Source: JACIYW01 sp014359745
GTDB lineage: Bacteria; Pseudomonadota; Alphaproteobacteria; Rhodobacterales; Rhodobacteraceae
DNA: 64,000 nucleotides
NCBI GenBank assembly: GCA_050433985.1
Contig: JBNPWE010000012.1
Location: 1-64,000, forward strand
Direction: 5' to 3'
Notes under the pieces: generated by a model
The model's database searches: none
What the model was told of the DNA's origin: nothing
The model's input: only the letters and a program-made list of their open reading frames with translations
Part shown: piece by piece, positions 45,773 through 53,801 of the stretch
Layout of the letters: each line of letters begins with the position of its first letter
Numbering within the stretch: position 1 is the first letter of the stretch
Translations under genes and position numbers: made by a program

Positions 45773-46161
45773 CGCGCCGTGGCACCCCCGAGGCCGATCT
45801 GCAGCGCGCCGTTGTGCAGGCGCTGCGCTTTGCCCTGCCCCGCGACGCCATCGTGCATCACTGCGCCAACGAGGTGACCGAGGCCGGGCCGCGCGGGGCC
45901 AGGCGGCAGGCCATCCTCGTCGGCATGGGCGTCCATGCCGGATTTGCCGATCTGATCGTGATCTCCGGCGGCCGCGTGCTGTTCCTCGAGGTCAAAAGCG
46001 AAACCGGCCGATTGCGCAAATCGCAGGAGGACTTCCGCGACACCGTCTGCGCGCAGGGCTTTGGCTGGGCGCTGGTCCGGTCGGTCGACGATGCGCTGGG
46101 CGCGCTGGCCGACAACGGCTTCACCAGCCGTGTCCGCCCGGCGCGGAGGGCGGCACCATGA
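45769..46161 (+). CDS. VRR-NUC domain nuclease
   Basis: A 130-residue stand-alone VRR-NUC nuclease (PD-(D/E)XK fold). The active site is GFADLIVISGGRVLFLEVK (Asp, then E-x-K) followed by GRLRKSQEDFRD. Phage VRR-NUC proteins are structure-specific nucleases thought to process replication or recombination junctions. It is coupled to both neighbours by ATGA overlaps. Confidence 0.88.
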   Translation: MTRRGTPEADLQRAVVQALRFALPRDAIVHHCANEVTEAGPRGARRQAILVGMGVHAGFADLIVISGGRVLFLEVKSETGRLRKSQEDFRDTVCAQGFGWALVRSVDDALGALADNGFTSRVRPARRAAP

Positions 46162-47192
46162 GCCACAAGGCAACAGTCTGGGCGCTTGACCAGCGCAGCA
46201 TCAAGGGCACGTCCAAGATCGTGCTCTGGCACCTCTGCGACCGTTACAACCCCGAGCATGGCTGTTTTCCGTCGCAGGAGCTCTTGGCCTACGACTGCCA
46301 GGTCAGCCGCTCCGGCCTCAACAACCATCTCTCCCGTCTGGAAAAATGTGGTCTGATGCGGCGCGAACGGCGCATCGACCCGATCACGAAGCGCCAGATG
46401 TCGACGCGCTACATCCTCGGCTTCGAGGAGGGGTTCACGCCGGTGCCCAGCACGGCAGCGGCCGGAAACCCAGCGGAAATCGTGTCGTCAGAGGAAAAGC
46501 CGTGTCCAAATATCGGACACGGACAACCTGGCGAAGAATCATTCGCAAACAGCGCGTTGGGATGCGCCACCGTTGAAAAGCCGTGTCCAGATTTTGCACA
46601 CGGAGCCGTGTCCAGAAAACAGGCCGACCCGTGTCCAGAAAATGAGCAAAGCCGTGTCCAGAATTTGGACACTAACCTTGTAAGAGAACCTGTAAAGGAG
46701 GAGGAGGGCGCGCAGGCGCGCGAGGCTGAGTTTGATTTGTTCTTCGCAGAGCTGCTGCAAGCGCTGGGCTTTGCCGCCAACGCCACCCTGCCCGCCTGGT
46801 GGCAGGGCTGGCCAGCGCAAACCCATGTGCGTCGCTGGATCGATGATCTCGGGCTGACAACCAGCCGGATCATCGAGGTCGCCCTGGAGACCCGGCGCGA
46901 TCATCCCAACCCGCCCGATGGCCCCAAGGCCCTCGACCGGTTCATGGAACGGGCAGCAGCGCGCGATGCGCAAGCGGCTATTGCGGCCGTGAAGGGCACA
47001 AAGGCCAAGCGGCGGCGCAAGGCAGGTGCAGCGCCACCGCCCAGCGAGGATGAACTGGCGGCCTTCTATGCCGCCAAGGTCAACTCCGACGAGTATCTGC
47101 CCACGGGCATGATCAGCACCGCCATGTGCGGATTGATGCTGGCACGCGGGCTGGTCACGCCCGAACGCCTCAGCCAGCGCGTGGTGCGGTGA
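46158..47192 (+). CDS. Helix-turn-helix phage replication-type protein
   Basis: A 344-residue protein. Residues 1-95 are an HTH_36-type winged helix (GTSKIVLWHLCDRYNPEHGCFPSQELLAYDCQVSRSGLNNHLSRLEKCGL), typical of phage replication initiators. The middle (about 115-175) is low complexity with repeated PCP motifs, and the rest is a helical DNA- or helicase-loader-type domain. The PCP repeats are encoded by five copies of CCGTGTCCA (46,500-46,672), two of them palindromes. This resembles an origin set inside the initiator gene, as in lambda O. The ATG at 46158 overlaps the VRR-NUC stop. Confidence 0.75.
   Translation: MSHKATVWALDQRSIKGTSKIVLWHLCDRYNPEHGCFPSQELLAYDCQVSRSGLNNHLSRLEKCGLMRRERRIDPITKRQMSTRYILGFEEGFTPVPSTAAAGNPAEIVSSEEKPCPNIGHGQPGEESFANSALGCATVEKPCPDFAHGAVSRKQADPCPENEQSRVQNLDTNLVREPVKEEEGAQAREAEFDLFFAELLQALGFAANATLPAWWQGWPAQTHVRRWIDDLGLTTSRIIEVALETRRDHPNPPDGPKALDRFMERAAARDAQAAIAAVKGTKAKRRRKAGAAPPPSEDELAAFYAAKVNSDEYLPTGMISTAMCGLMLARGLVTPERLSQRVVR
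46500..46672. repeat. Iteron-like CCGTGTCCA repeats inside the replication-type gene
   Basis: Five copies: 46,500-46,522 and 46,581-46,603 are palindromes (CCGTGTCC ... GGACACGG and CCGTGTCC ... GCACACGG), 46,606 and 46,629 are single (CCGTGTCCAGAAAA), and 46,652-46,672 is a palindrome with a one-sided loss. AT content between the last copies is raised (AGAAAATGAGCAAA, AGAATTT). Direct repeats in an initiator gene with an adjacent AT-rich stretch are how lambdoid origins look. Confidence 0.6.
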
Positions 47193-47197
47193 ATGGC

Positions 47198-48439
47198 ATG
47201 GTGTCACGTCCCCGGCACGGATTGTCCCTCTGCGCAGGCGGCGGAGGCTTGGATTTGGGCGTCATGCTCGCCGAGCCCGGCTATCACACCCGCGCCTTTG
47301 TCGAATGGGAGGACTGGCCCCGCGCAGTCCTCATCGCAGCCCAAGCCGCGCGGTACTTCGCCCCGGCCCCGATCTGGGACGATCTGCGCAGCTTTGATGC
47401 CCGCCCCTTCAGCGGTGCTTTTGATACCGTCCTCGCCGGATATCCCTGCCAGCCCTTCAGCGCGGCCGGAAAGCGCGGGGGCGCCGACGATCCCCGTCAC
47501 CTCTGGCCTGATGTCGCCCGTGTCATTGGAGAATGTTCCCCAGAATGGGTGTTCCTCGAAAACGTCGCAGGTCACGTCACCCTTGGTCTCGAGACCGTCC
47601 TGCGAGAGCTTTGGGGCATGGGCTACACGCCTGCGGCGGGCTTGTTCTCGGCGGCAGAAGTCAGCGCGCCGCACCAGCGGTTGCGCATCTTCATCCTGGC
47701 CCACACCGATGAGCCTGCATCCGGGCACGGCCAGCTACAATCCAGCCGGGAACAGCGACTTTACCCGCAAGGCGGAGGCGCTGGCGCTGGGCATCACCAG
47801 CTGGTCGACGCCGAAAGCGACGGATGGGACGAAGGGTGGCCCGGGCCAGAGCTATGGCTCGGGCGGCACCCCGCCCCTGCCCGCGCAAGCGGCACAATGG
47901 CAGACGCCGGTGGCCGACGACCAGATGGATCGGCTGCGTGGCAAGATCAACAGCAGGGGCGAGCCGAAACTATCGGCACAGGCCCTGCAATGGCCCACAC
48001 CGGCGGCGCAGAACTGGAAGGGCAGCAGCCCGGCCAGCGTGATGCGCGCCGACGGCAAGTCCCGGATGGATATCCGGCATTATCGCGCGGAGCAGGGCTT
48101 CACCCGCCCGGCCCCGGCGATCATGCAGGATGGGCGGCGGTCCTCGCCGCACGCCCCGATCTCGCGCCCGCTCTGGGCTTCGATGATTGCCTCGCATGGG
48201 CGCGTCGCATGTCGGCGCATCCTGAAGGGCCGGTCGCGGCGGCGGCTGAACCCGCTCTTCGTCGGATGGCTGATGGGCTGGCCCATCGGGCACGCGCTCT
48301 GCGCCTGCTCGGCAACGGAGTTCACCCGCTGGCAGCAGCACATGCGTGGCGCGCTCTCGCAGCTGCCCATGGCCTCGGGCCCGTGGATCTGGCGGCCGAC
48401 CGACGATGCCCAGCGCCCGGCGCAGATGAGCCTGTTTGA
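47198..48439 (+). CDS. Phage DNA (cytosine-5) methyltransferase (frame A)
   Basis: A 413-residue C5 methyltransferase. Motif I is LSLCAGGGGLDLG (9-21), the catalytic loop is GYPCQPFS with Cys84, ENVAGHV is motif VI, APHQRLRIFIL motif VIII, and LGNGVHPLAAA near the end is motif X. Between VIII and X lies a long low-complexity stretch (LVDAE, MADAGGRR) where the recognition domain would be. It likely protects phage DNA from host restriction. The ATG at 47198 is six bases after the previous stop. DNA from 47,709 on is also open in another frame (47,709-48,455); a truncated second copy lies at 118-943. Confidence 0.85.
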   Translation: MVSRPRHGLSLCAGGGGLDLGVMLAEPGYHTRAFVEWEDWPRAVLIAAQAARYFAPAPIWDDLRSFDARPFSGAFDTVLAGYPCQPFSAAGKRGGADDPRHLWPDVARVIGECSPEWVFLENVAGHVTLGLETVLRELWGMGYTPAAGLFSAAEVSAPHQRLRIFILAHTDEPASGHGQLQSSREQRLYPQGGGAGAGHHQLVDAESDGWDEGWPGPELWLGRHPAPARASGTMADAGGRRPDGSAAWQDQQQGRAETIGTGPAMAHTGGAELEGQQPGQRDARRRQVPDGYPALSRGAGLHPPGPGDHAGWAAVLAARPDLAPALGFDDCLAWARRMSAHPEGPVAAAAEPALRRMADGLAHRARALRLLGNGVHPLAAAHAWRALAAAHGLGPVDLAADRRCPAPGADEPV

Positions 48440-48455
48440 CGGACTGCAACCATGA
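47709..48455 (+). CDS. Alternate-frame WPTP-type protein overlapping the methyltransferase (copy 2)
   Basis: A 248-codon frame from MSLHPGTASYNPAGNSDF to MSLFDGLQP, shifted by one base relative to frame A. It has WSTP/WQTP/WPTP pieces, LNPLFVGWLMGWP and GALSQLPMAS. Compared with 213-959, the stretch up to about 48,130 has roughly 40 synonymous against fewer than 10 amino-acid-changing codon differences in this frame, so it is coding there. It overlaps the next gene by 4 bases (ATGA). Possible roles are the C-terminal half of a methyltransferase reached by frameshifting, or an independent protein. Start choice is uncertain. Confidence 0.55.
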   Translation: MSLHPGTASYNPAGNSDFTRKAEALALGITSWSTPKATDGTKGGPGQSYGSGGTPPLPAQAAQWQTPVADDQMDRLRGKINSRGEPKLSAQALQWPTPAAQNWKGSSPASVMRADGKSRMDIRHYRAEQGFTRPAPAIMQDGRRSSPHAPISRPLWASMIASHGRVACRRILKGRSRRRLNPLFVGWLMGWPIGHALCACSATEFTRWQQHMRGALSQLPMASGPWIWRPTDDAQRPAQMSLFDGLQP

Positions 48456-49129
48456 GCATCCAGGGGCGGATTGGCCGCATTGGCGGCAGCAAGGTCAAAC
48501 GCACGCTGGGCGTGCAGGCGGCGCTGGAATGGGCGTTCCGGGTGGAAAAGGCCCAGCTGGAATTGGCGCCGCCAAAGGACGTGACCGAGGAAGGCTTTGG
48601 TTTTGGCCTCGAATACGTCCTGCTGCAACGCGCAGCACTTGGCTGCAAGGTCGACGGCGGCCAGCACAAGATGGGCAGCTATACCCATGCGGACGCCGAG
48701 GTGATCGCCGCCACCGTCGCCGGAATGCCCGACAGCCTCGGCGGCATCCGCATGGCGATCAGCGTGGCCGAACTGGCGCGGGCTGGCCTGACGCCCGACT
48801 GGATGCCCGGTGTCGTGCCACGCTGTGTGCCTATGGAAACTAGGCAAAATCAGCATGGCGAGCGGGCAACCACAATCGTGGTGGGCATCGAACGCGTGCT
48901 GCATCGCAGGCGCTGGCGCACGGTCGAGGTTCTGGCCTGCCCAGTCACCTGGCGGCCGCATCCGGAACAGATCGCAGCCGCCCGGCGCGGCTATGACGAT
49001 TGGTGGCTGGCGCTGGACTGGGTGCGGGAGGGGTTGATCGCAGGCGGGATGTTGCGCGAGGTGGATGTGACGGCCGTGATGCCGAAAGTGCGACCGTGGT
49101 CGCCCCGGCCCCATCAGGCGATAATTTGA
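48452..49129 (+). CDS. Conserved prophage protein of unknown function (copy 2)
   Basis: A 225-residue protein starting MSIQGRIGRIGGSKVKRTLG, homologous along nearly its whole length to 956-1618. Similarity between copies ends at about residue 210 (position 49,095), which is where the cargo of each prophage begins. Conserved RRGYDDWWLALDWVR near the end. It is coupled to the preceding frame (ATGA) and converges on the EcoRII gene, overlapping its 3' end by 16 bases. No domain recognised. Confidence 0.7.
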   Translation: MSIQGRIGRIGGSKVKRTLGVQAALEWAFRVEKAQLELAPPKDVTEEGFGFGLEYVLLQRAALGCKVDGGQHKMGSYTHADAEVIAATVAGMPDSLGGIRMAISVAELARAGLTPDWMPGVVPRCVPMETRQNQHGERATTIVVGIERVLHRRRWRTVEVLACPVTWRPHPEQIAAARRGYDDWWLALDWVREGLIAGGMLREVDVTAVMPKVRPWSPRPHQAII

Positions 49130-50352
49130 TGCCCCTGAACCAGCCCAATAAAATCTCGCAAGCTCATCAGCCAAGCCCGTTGTGTTTCGCGATATGTGGC
49201 GTGAAGCGGTGCAGGCAAAACCAGTTGCAGGCTCTGAGCCTGCATCTCGGCGGTCTGGGTCTCGGAAATCGCGGGTTCCAAAGTGAGCAGGTGTTTGGCA
49301 GGAATTCTGTTCGCTTCTGCCAGCACCTGACGCCAGCGATCCTTGCATGTGGTTTTCACCGCCAGCATCGCCAACCGGTCTGCCGGAAATGTTGCGTCCG
49401 CGTATTGCAGTTCTCCTGGGAAAAGGAAATCCGCTGCGTTGCGCTTTTCGGTCGTCGCTTCACGTTTGAAGTCCAACCCCTGCGCCTGAAGGATTGCTTC
49501 GACATGATGTCCGAATGCCCACCCTGCACGCGATTTACGGCGATTCTGCACACTTAGCGAAAAGGACAGAAAACCGTCGACGTCTGCCGTACCATCGCTC
49601 ATGAAACCATTTCCCAATCGTTCTGTCATGACCTGTCGCTCCATGTGCCGGAACAGCGCCTCCTCGTGCTCCATCCATGCCACGAGCGCTTCATCCGGCG
49701 CATCGCGCGGATCAATGCCGGTCAACGTGCTGCGAGCGAAATCGGAGAACGCTACCGTGCCGGGAAACCGAAGGCCAAAAGTATCGAGCAGCAACCCAAG
49801 CGCATCGGGCTGTGGTTCGTCGGCCTCGATGCCCAGATCGTCGAGAATGCTCCGGGCGGCCAGCCCGAGACTGACACTATTTTCTGCGCCGAGTTCAATT
49901 GCGTCCGGTCTTCCGGCAAGCAGATCAAGGCCAAACAACCAGAGAAGCTGCGCGCCGATCGTGGATTCAGCAGGTGCGAGCATCACCAGAAGGCGGTCGT
50001 CCTTCGTCCGCGCGATGACAACGAGATCCCCGGCCCGCGCACGATGCACGACCGGTTCGGACTCTGCCGAATAATAGAGGTGATATTCAGCACTCCGGCC
50101 AGCCTTACCGCGGCGCACATCGCTCCAGGTGCAGAAGGAACTGAGGCCTTCAGGTCGCGTGTCGTCCTCATCATCCAGCCAATAAAACGTGGCTGGGAAT
50201 GTCACCTTTTCCGCGGGTGTTCCAAGAAAGGCGCGAAAACCTCCCACCCCCTGAAACTCGTGCTGATTTGAGCGGAGGCGGTTCACTTCGACTTCACTCA
50301 GATACTTGGCACCAGCGCCCGCAAAGAGATCAGAAATCTGACCGAATTTCAT
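49114..50352 (-). CDS. EcoRII-type restriction endonuclease
   Basis: A 412-residue type II restriction enzyme resembling EcoRII. The N-terminus (FAGAGAKYLSEVEVNRLRSNQHEFQG) fits the effector-binding EcoRII-N domain, and the C-terminal third the EcoRII catalytic domain (KSRAGWAFGHHVEAIL, DFLFPGELQY, AVKTTCKDRWRQVLAEANR, KHLLTLEPAIS, LQLVLPAPLH), with the D-x(n)-K active site probably in DFLFPG...VKTTCKDRW. EcoRII cuts at CCWGG and needs two sites; the specificity here is inferred from the family and the linked Dcm-like enzyme. It is the last gene of a leftward dcm-vsr-ecoRII operon. Confidence 0.88.
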   Translation of the reverse strand: MKFGQISDLFAGAGAKYLSEVEVNRLRSNQHEFQGVGGFRAFLGTPAEKVTFPATFYWLDDEDDTRPEGLSSFCTWSDVRRGKAGRSAEYHLYYSAESEPVVHRARAGDLVVIARTKDDRLLVMLAPAESTIGAQLLWLFGLDLLAGRPDAIELGAENSVSLGLAARSILDDLGIEADEPQPDALGLLLDTFGLRFPGTVAFSDFARSTLTGIDPRDAPDEALVAWMEHEEALFRHMERQVMTERLGNGFMSDGTADVDGFLSFSLSVQNRRKSRAGWAFGHHVEAILQAQGLDFKREATTEKRNAADFLFPGELQYADATFPADRLAMLAVKTTCKDRWRQVLAEANRIPAKHLLTLEPAISETQTAEMQAQSLQLVLPAPLHATYRETQRAWLMSLRDFIGLVQGHQIIA

Positions 50353-50367
50353 ACGCTCACCCCGGGC

Positions 50368-50841
50368 CTATATGTTGGCATCTTGGCGACTCCCGCCTTG
50401 CACGACAAGATCGCGGCGATCAGAGGACAGCCATCCTGCGACGGCGTCAACCACTGCATCCGCTCCAAGGCGCCACTTTCCCTTTACCGCACATTCCCAG
50501 ACGACTCCAACACGCCAACCGACGTTGTGAAGCGACGCAATATTCAGGTCGTCTCGCGCGGCGTTTCCGCCAATCTTTGCCCGCCAGAATTCTTCGCGGC
50601 TGTTCGGCCATCGGAACTGGTCACATTGGTGCCCATGCCAAAAACATCCGTTCACAAAAACAACGGCGCGATACTGTGGAAAGACCAGATCCGGTCGCCC
50701 GGGCAACCGACGGTCATGCAGCCGGTAACGAAAACCCATTGCATGCAGCGCACGGCGCAGAAGCATTTCAGGTTTCGTGTCCTTGCCGTGGATCGCCGCC
50801 ATGTTCCGGCTCCGCGTGGAGGCGTCGTGGACGTCAGCCAA
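50368..50841 (-). CDS. vsr: Very short patch repair endonuclease (Vsr), second system
   Basis: A 157-residue Vsr with TRSRNMAAIHGKDTKPE, GRPDLVFPQYRAVVFVNGCFWHGHQCDQF and EEFWRAKI. It repairs T:G mismatches made by deamination at the Dcm-like methylation site. It differs clearly from the Vsr at 1,692. The ATG overlaps the end of the methyltransferase gene by 8 bases. The 15-base gap to the EcoRII gene supports a single operon. Confidence 0.92.
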   Translation of the reverse strand: MADVHDASTRSRNMAAIHGKDTKPEMLLRRALHAMGFRYRLHDRRLPGRPDLVFPQYRAVVFVNGCFWHGHQCDQFRWPNSREEFWRAKIGGNAARDDLNIASLHNVGWRVGVVWECAVKGKWRLGADAVVDAVAGWLSSDRRDLVVQGGSRQDANI

Positions 50842-52063
50842 CGGCGGACAATGGCTGCTCTTGATCGCCGTCCTTCAGGGCCAATATGTGCGGGCGCATC
50901 AGGCGAGCCACTTCGGCAAAGACGGGAACCGCGACCGAGTTGCCAAACTGCCGGTAAGCCTGCGTGTCGGACACAGGTATCCGGAAGCTTTCATCGTAGC
51001 CCATCAGCCTTGCGCATTCGCGCGGCGTCAGGCGACGCGGGTTCTGACCTTCACCACGACTCACCAGAATTTCCGACCCATCTTTGTAATACCGTGCTGA
51101 AAGCGTGCGCGCGACGCTGTTGCCATCAACCAGACCAAAGCCAAAGCCGTTGCCTTTGGCCTTATGCTTGTCCGAGTAGTCCCGGAGATACCGCCACAGC
51201 TTGTCGCTCAGGGTGTATTTGTCACTCACCCGTGCATCCGGGCCAACCGTGAAATGGCTCTCGGGTCTTTCGGTGCCATCTTCAGCATGCAGCACATCGC
51301 GCATCTTTCGGCCGCCACGACTGGGCATCTGCATGTCATCAAACGAAAAGCCGGTCTTTTGGCGAAAACCCACCATCACAATCCGCTCGCGATGCTGCGG
51401 CACAAAATGCGCCGCATCAATGATCCGGGTTTCCAGTGTATAGCCCAGTTCGTCCGTCAGCGCTCGCCGGATCACTTCGAACGTCCGGCCCTGATCATGG
51501 CTTTTGAGATTCTTTACGTTCTCCAGCAGGAAGGCTTGTGGCCGGTGATGCATCAGGATCCGCAGTACGTCGAAAAACAGCGTGCCCTGCGTTTCATCAA
51601 GAAACCCGTGCAGCCGCCCGAGTGCATTTTTCTTTGAGACACCTGCAATCGAGAACGGTTGGCATGGGAAGCCAGCCACCAGAACATCATGGTGCGGAAT
51701 GTCGGCGGCCTCAACCTCGCGAATGTCTCCTGCAATTGGCCGGTTGTCGGGGAAATTGGCGTGATAGGTTTGCTGAGCAAACCTGTCCCATTCAGAGGTG
51801 AACACACACCGCCCGCCCGCCCCCTCCATGGCTTTGCGCAACCCGCCGATACCGGCAAACAGGTCAATGAAGGTGAACGCGCTGTCGGTGTGCGACCGGG
51901 TCAGTGCGCCAATCTCGTGTCGGAGAAGGTGCAGCACGCCGTCACGGGGTGTTTCCTCTCCACGCTTCCAGCGATAGATGTGACCTTCGGAATACCCCAG
52001 TATCTTCGCTGCATCCGGCACCGACCAACCGGCCTGCTGCAACAGCGTCCCGAAATCCGTCAT
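50834..52063 (-). CDS. dcm: Dcm-type DNA cytosine methyltransferase with N-terminal HTH
   Basis: A 409-residue C5 methyltransferase. Residues 1-50 form a helix-turn-helix (VPDAAKILGYSEGHIYRWKRG), as in self-regulating methyltransferases of type II systems. Motif I is FIDLFAGIGG (65-74), catalytic GFPCQPFS has Cys134, LLENVKNL is motif VI, HFVPQHRERIVMVG motif VIII and RQFGNSVAVPV motif X. With EcoRII and Vsr it forms a complete restriction-modification-repair unit. The ATG at 52063 follows GGGGAGAG; a start at 52087 is open. Confidence 0.92.
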   Translation of the reverse strand: MTDFGTLLQQAGWSVPDAAKILGYSEGHIYRWKRGEETPRDGVLHLLRHEIGALTRSHTDSAFTFIDLFAGIGGLRKAMEGAGGRCVFTSEWDRFAQQTYHANFPDNRPIAGDIREVEAADIPHHDVLVAGFPCQPFSIAGVSKKNALGRLHGFLDETQGTLFFDVLRILMHHRPQAFLLENVKNLKSHDQGRTFEVIRRALTDELGYTLETRIIDAAHFVPQHRERIVMVGFRQKTGFSFDDMQMPSRGGRKMRDVLHAEDGTERPESHFTVGPDARVSDKYTLSDKLWRYLRDYSDKHKAKGNGFGFGLVDGNSVARTLSARYYKDGSEILVSRGEGQNPRRLTPRECARLMGYDESFRIPVSDTQAYRQFGNSVAVPVFAEVARLMRPHILALKDGDQEQPLSAVG

Positions 52064-52336
52064 GTCTGCACGCTCTCCCCGCATCATCCCCCGCCACCAG
52101 GGGGAACTTTTCTGACACAGTGTCTGAAAATGGGCCTTTGAACAAGAACAATTCACAAACAAATAGCAAAATGTTCTGTGCAACTGAACGTGTGAAAGGC
52201 CACTGAGGTCGGTCCCACCACGACTTCGGGCACTTGGGAGCGCGCCAAAGGTCGCGTCGGCTCCAAATGTGCTATTGATTGCATGAGAGCACCGGAATCA
52301 GCCGGTCACCGGTTTTGATCTTCGGAGAACTTTTCA
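52064..52336. promoter_or_regulatory. Divergent promoter region of the dcm and exonuclease-BRCT genes
   Basis: A 273-base gap between divergent genes with lower GC. TTGAACAAGAACAATTCACAAACAA near 52,138 is AT-rich and a likely promoter for leftward dcm transcription. The N-terminal HTH of the methyltransferase suggests it binds here to control its own operon. CAGTGTCTGA and its neighbour TGTTCTGTG may be operator parts, but no clear palindrome is seen. Confidence 0.35.
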
Positions 52337-53347
52337 ATGGCGCTTTTCGATTGGCTTTTCGGCCGCTCCCCCGAACCGCTACAACAAAGCCAGCCCCCAC
52401 TTGCCGCGCCCGAGAACCGCGAACCCAAGACCGAGCGCACCGAGAACCGACCAAGATTTCCCCATGCCCACCGGGTGCCGGAAGGCAGTTTTCGCTTCGT
52501 TGCGCTGGATGTCGAAACGGCTTGCGGTGATGTCGCCAGCATCTGCCAAATCGGCCTGGCTTGCGTCCAACCCGACAATCAGATCCAGACCTTCTCCATG
52601 CTGGTCAATCCCGGCACCAGGTTTGACGCGTTCAACATCCAGCTCCACGGCATCGGCCCAGATCATGTAGCGGATGCGCCCCGGTTCCCTGACGCCTTGG
52701 ACGTTCTGCTCCCTCTGTTGACGCGCCATCACCTCATCCAGCACAGCAACTTCGACAAGCAGGCGATGAACGCCGCCTGCGGATTCTGCGGCATTGACGC
52801 CCCTGACCTGCGCTGGAGCGACAGCGTCCAGATCGCGAGGCGGGCGTGGCCCGAGTTGAAGGGTAACGGCGGACACGGCTTGGCGAACCTCAAGCGCACG
52901 CTGAACCTTCAGTTCCATCACCACGATGCAGGCGAAGACGCCCGCGCCGCCGCATTGGTCGTGCTGCATGCCGAACTTCATCTTCGGCTGCCGTTTGAGG
53001 AACTGATCAAACCGGCCCCCAGAAAAAGCTACTCGGCCGCCATCACCATGGAGGGCGATCCCAAAGGCGCACTTGCAGGGTCAGTGGTGGTGTTCACCGG
53101 CGCGCTGGGCATGTCCCGCAGCGAAGCCGCCGAACTTGCCGCCCGAGTCGGCATGTCCGTGAAGCCAAATGTGACCAAGGCAACGACACATCTGGTGGTA
53201 GGAGATCAGGATTTGAACGTCCTTGCAGGGCACAGCAAGAGCAGCAAGCACCGAAAGGCCGAAGACATGCAGAGTGCGGGCCATCCCATTCGTATTATTG
53301 GCGAAAGTGCCTTCAAATCCCTAGTGGCTAAATCGAAGGCAAGCTGA
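52337..53347 (+). CDS. DEDDh exonuclease with C-terminal BRCT domain
   Basis: A 336-residue protein. Residues 50-215 are a DnaQ/PolIII-epsilon-like exonuclease: FVALDVETA (Exo I), LIQHSNFDKQAM (Exo II region) and HHDAGEDARAAA (Exo III with His and Asp). Residues 245-330 are a BRCT domain (GSVVVFTGALGMSRSEAAELAARVG, TTHLVVGDQD). The N-terminal 45 residues look disordered. Exonuclease-BRCT proteins may trim DNA ends, and here the gene is co-located with the EcoRII module inside the cargo slot. The stop is at the start of the conserved anchor block. Confidence 0.85.
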   Translation: MALFDWLFGRSPEPLQQSQPPLAAPENREPKTERTENRPRFPHAHRVPEGSFRFVALDVETACGDVASICQIGLACVQPDNQIQTFSMLVNPGTRFDAFNIQLHGIGPDHVADAPRFPDALDVLLPLLTRHHLIQHSNFDKQAMNAACGFCGIDAPDLRWSDSVQIARRAWPELKGNGGHGLANLKRTLNLQFHHHDAGEDARAAALVVLHAELHLRLPFEELIKPAPRKSYSAAITMEGDPKGALAGSVVVFTGALGMSRSEAAELAARVGMSVKPNVTKATTHLVVGDQDLNVLAGHSKSSKHRKAEDMQSAGHPIRIIGESAFKSLVAKSKAS

Positions 53348-53357
53348 CCCCCCAGGC

Positions 53358-53610
53358 ATGGTTCCTCCCCGGCCCCGTTTGTATACGGGGGGGCGCAGCG
53401 CGGCATTTCGCTAGCGACAGGCAGTTTCACCGGGGAATCCAGGCGGAATCCACCTGCCGGGTGATCTTGGAAAAAGCGACTCATTATCAAAGGCTTGCGA
53501 AATCACGATCGTGGCGTGCTGGATTCTTTTGCGGAAGCCAGGGAATCCACTTTGCGGAAGCCACCGCGCCGGAAGCCAGCCAGCGGAAGCCACCTGCTGC
53601 GAAGCCATTG
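53358..53610. repeat. Right anchor of the cargo slot, copy 2: hairpin plus GGAAKCCA array
   Basis: The counterpart of 11,173-11,420. A CCCCGT/ACGGGG hairpin at about 53,372-53,390 and the palindrome CGCTAGCG (53,408-53,415) are followed by octamers at about 53,433, 53,444, 53,533, 53,542, 53,556, 53,571 and 53,585, with a degenerate one at 53,600. The hairpin stem is kept though its loop and length differ from copy 1. Confidence 0.6.
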
Positions 53611-53677
53611 AATCCAGGTGCATTTTTCGTTTGACAAAGCTGCCCCCCTTGACTCATACCTTGATCATCGAAGATTT

Positions 53678-53712
53678 GCGCCCGCAGGACACCCCTCGCG
53701 GGCGCTTTTCGT
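53678..53712 (+). terminator. Rho-independent terminator
   Basis: GCGCCCGC (53,678-53,685), a 12-base loop and GCGGGCGC (53,698-53,705) form a perfect 8-bp stem followed by TTTTCGTTT. It stands between the anchor block and the ParB-methyltransferase operon and probably stops rightward transcription from the exonuclease-BRCT gene. Confidence 0.75.
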
Positions 53713-53801
53713 TTCCCGACATCGCGGATCCCGATCCTGCCGCTGGCATTAGCCAGCGTGCGCATCGGCTTGCCCGCCCTGCCCTTAATGAAAGCCACCC
53801 C

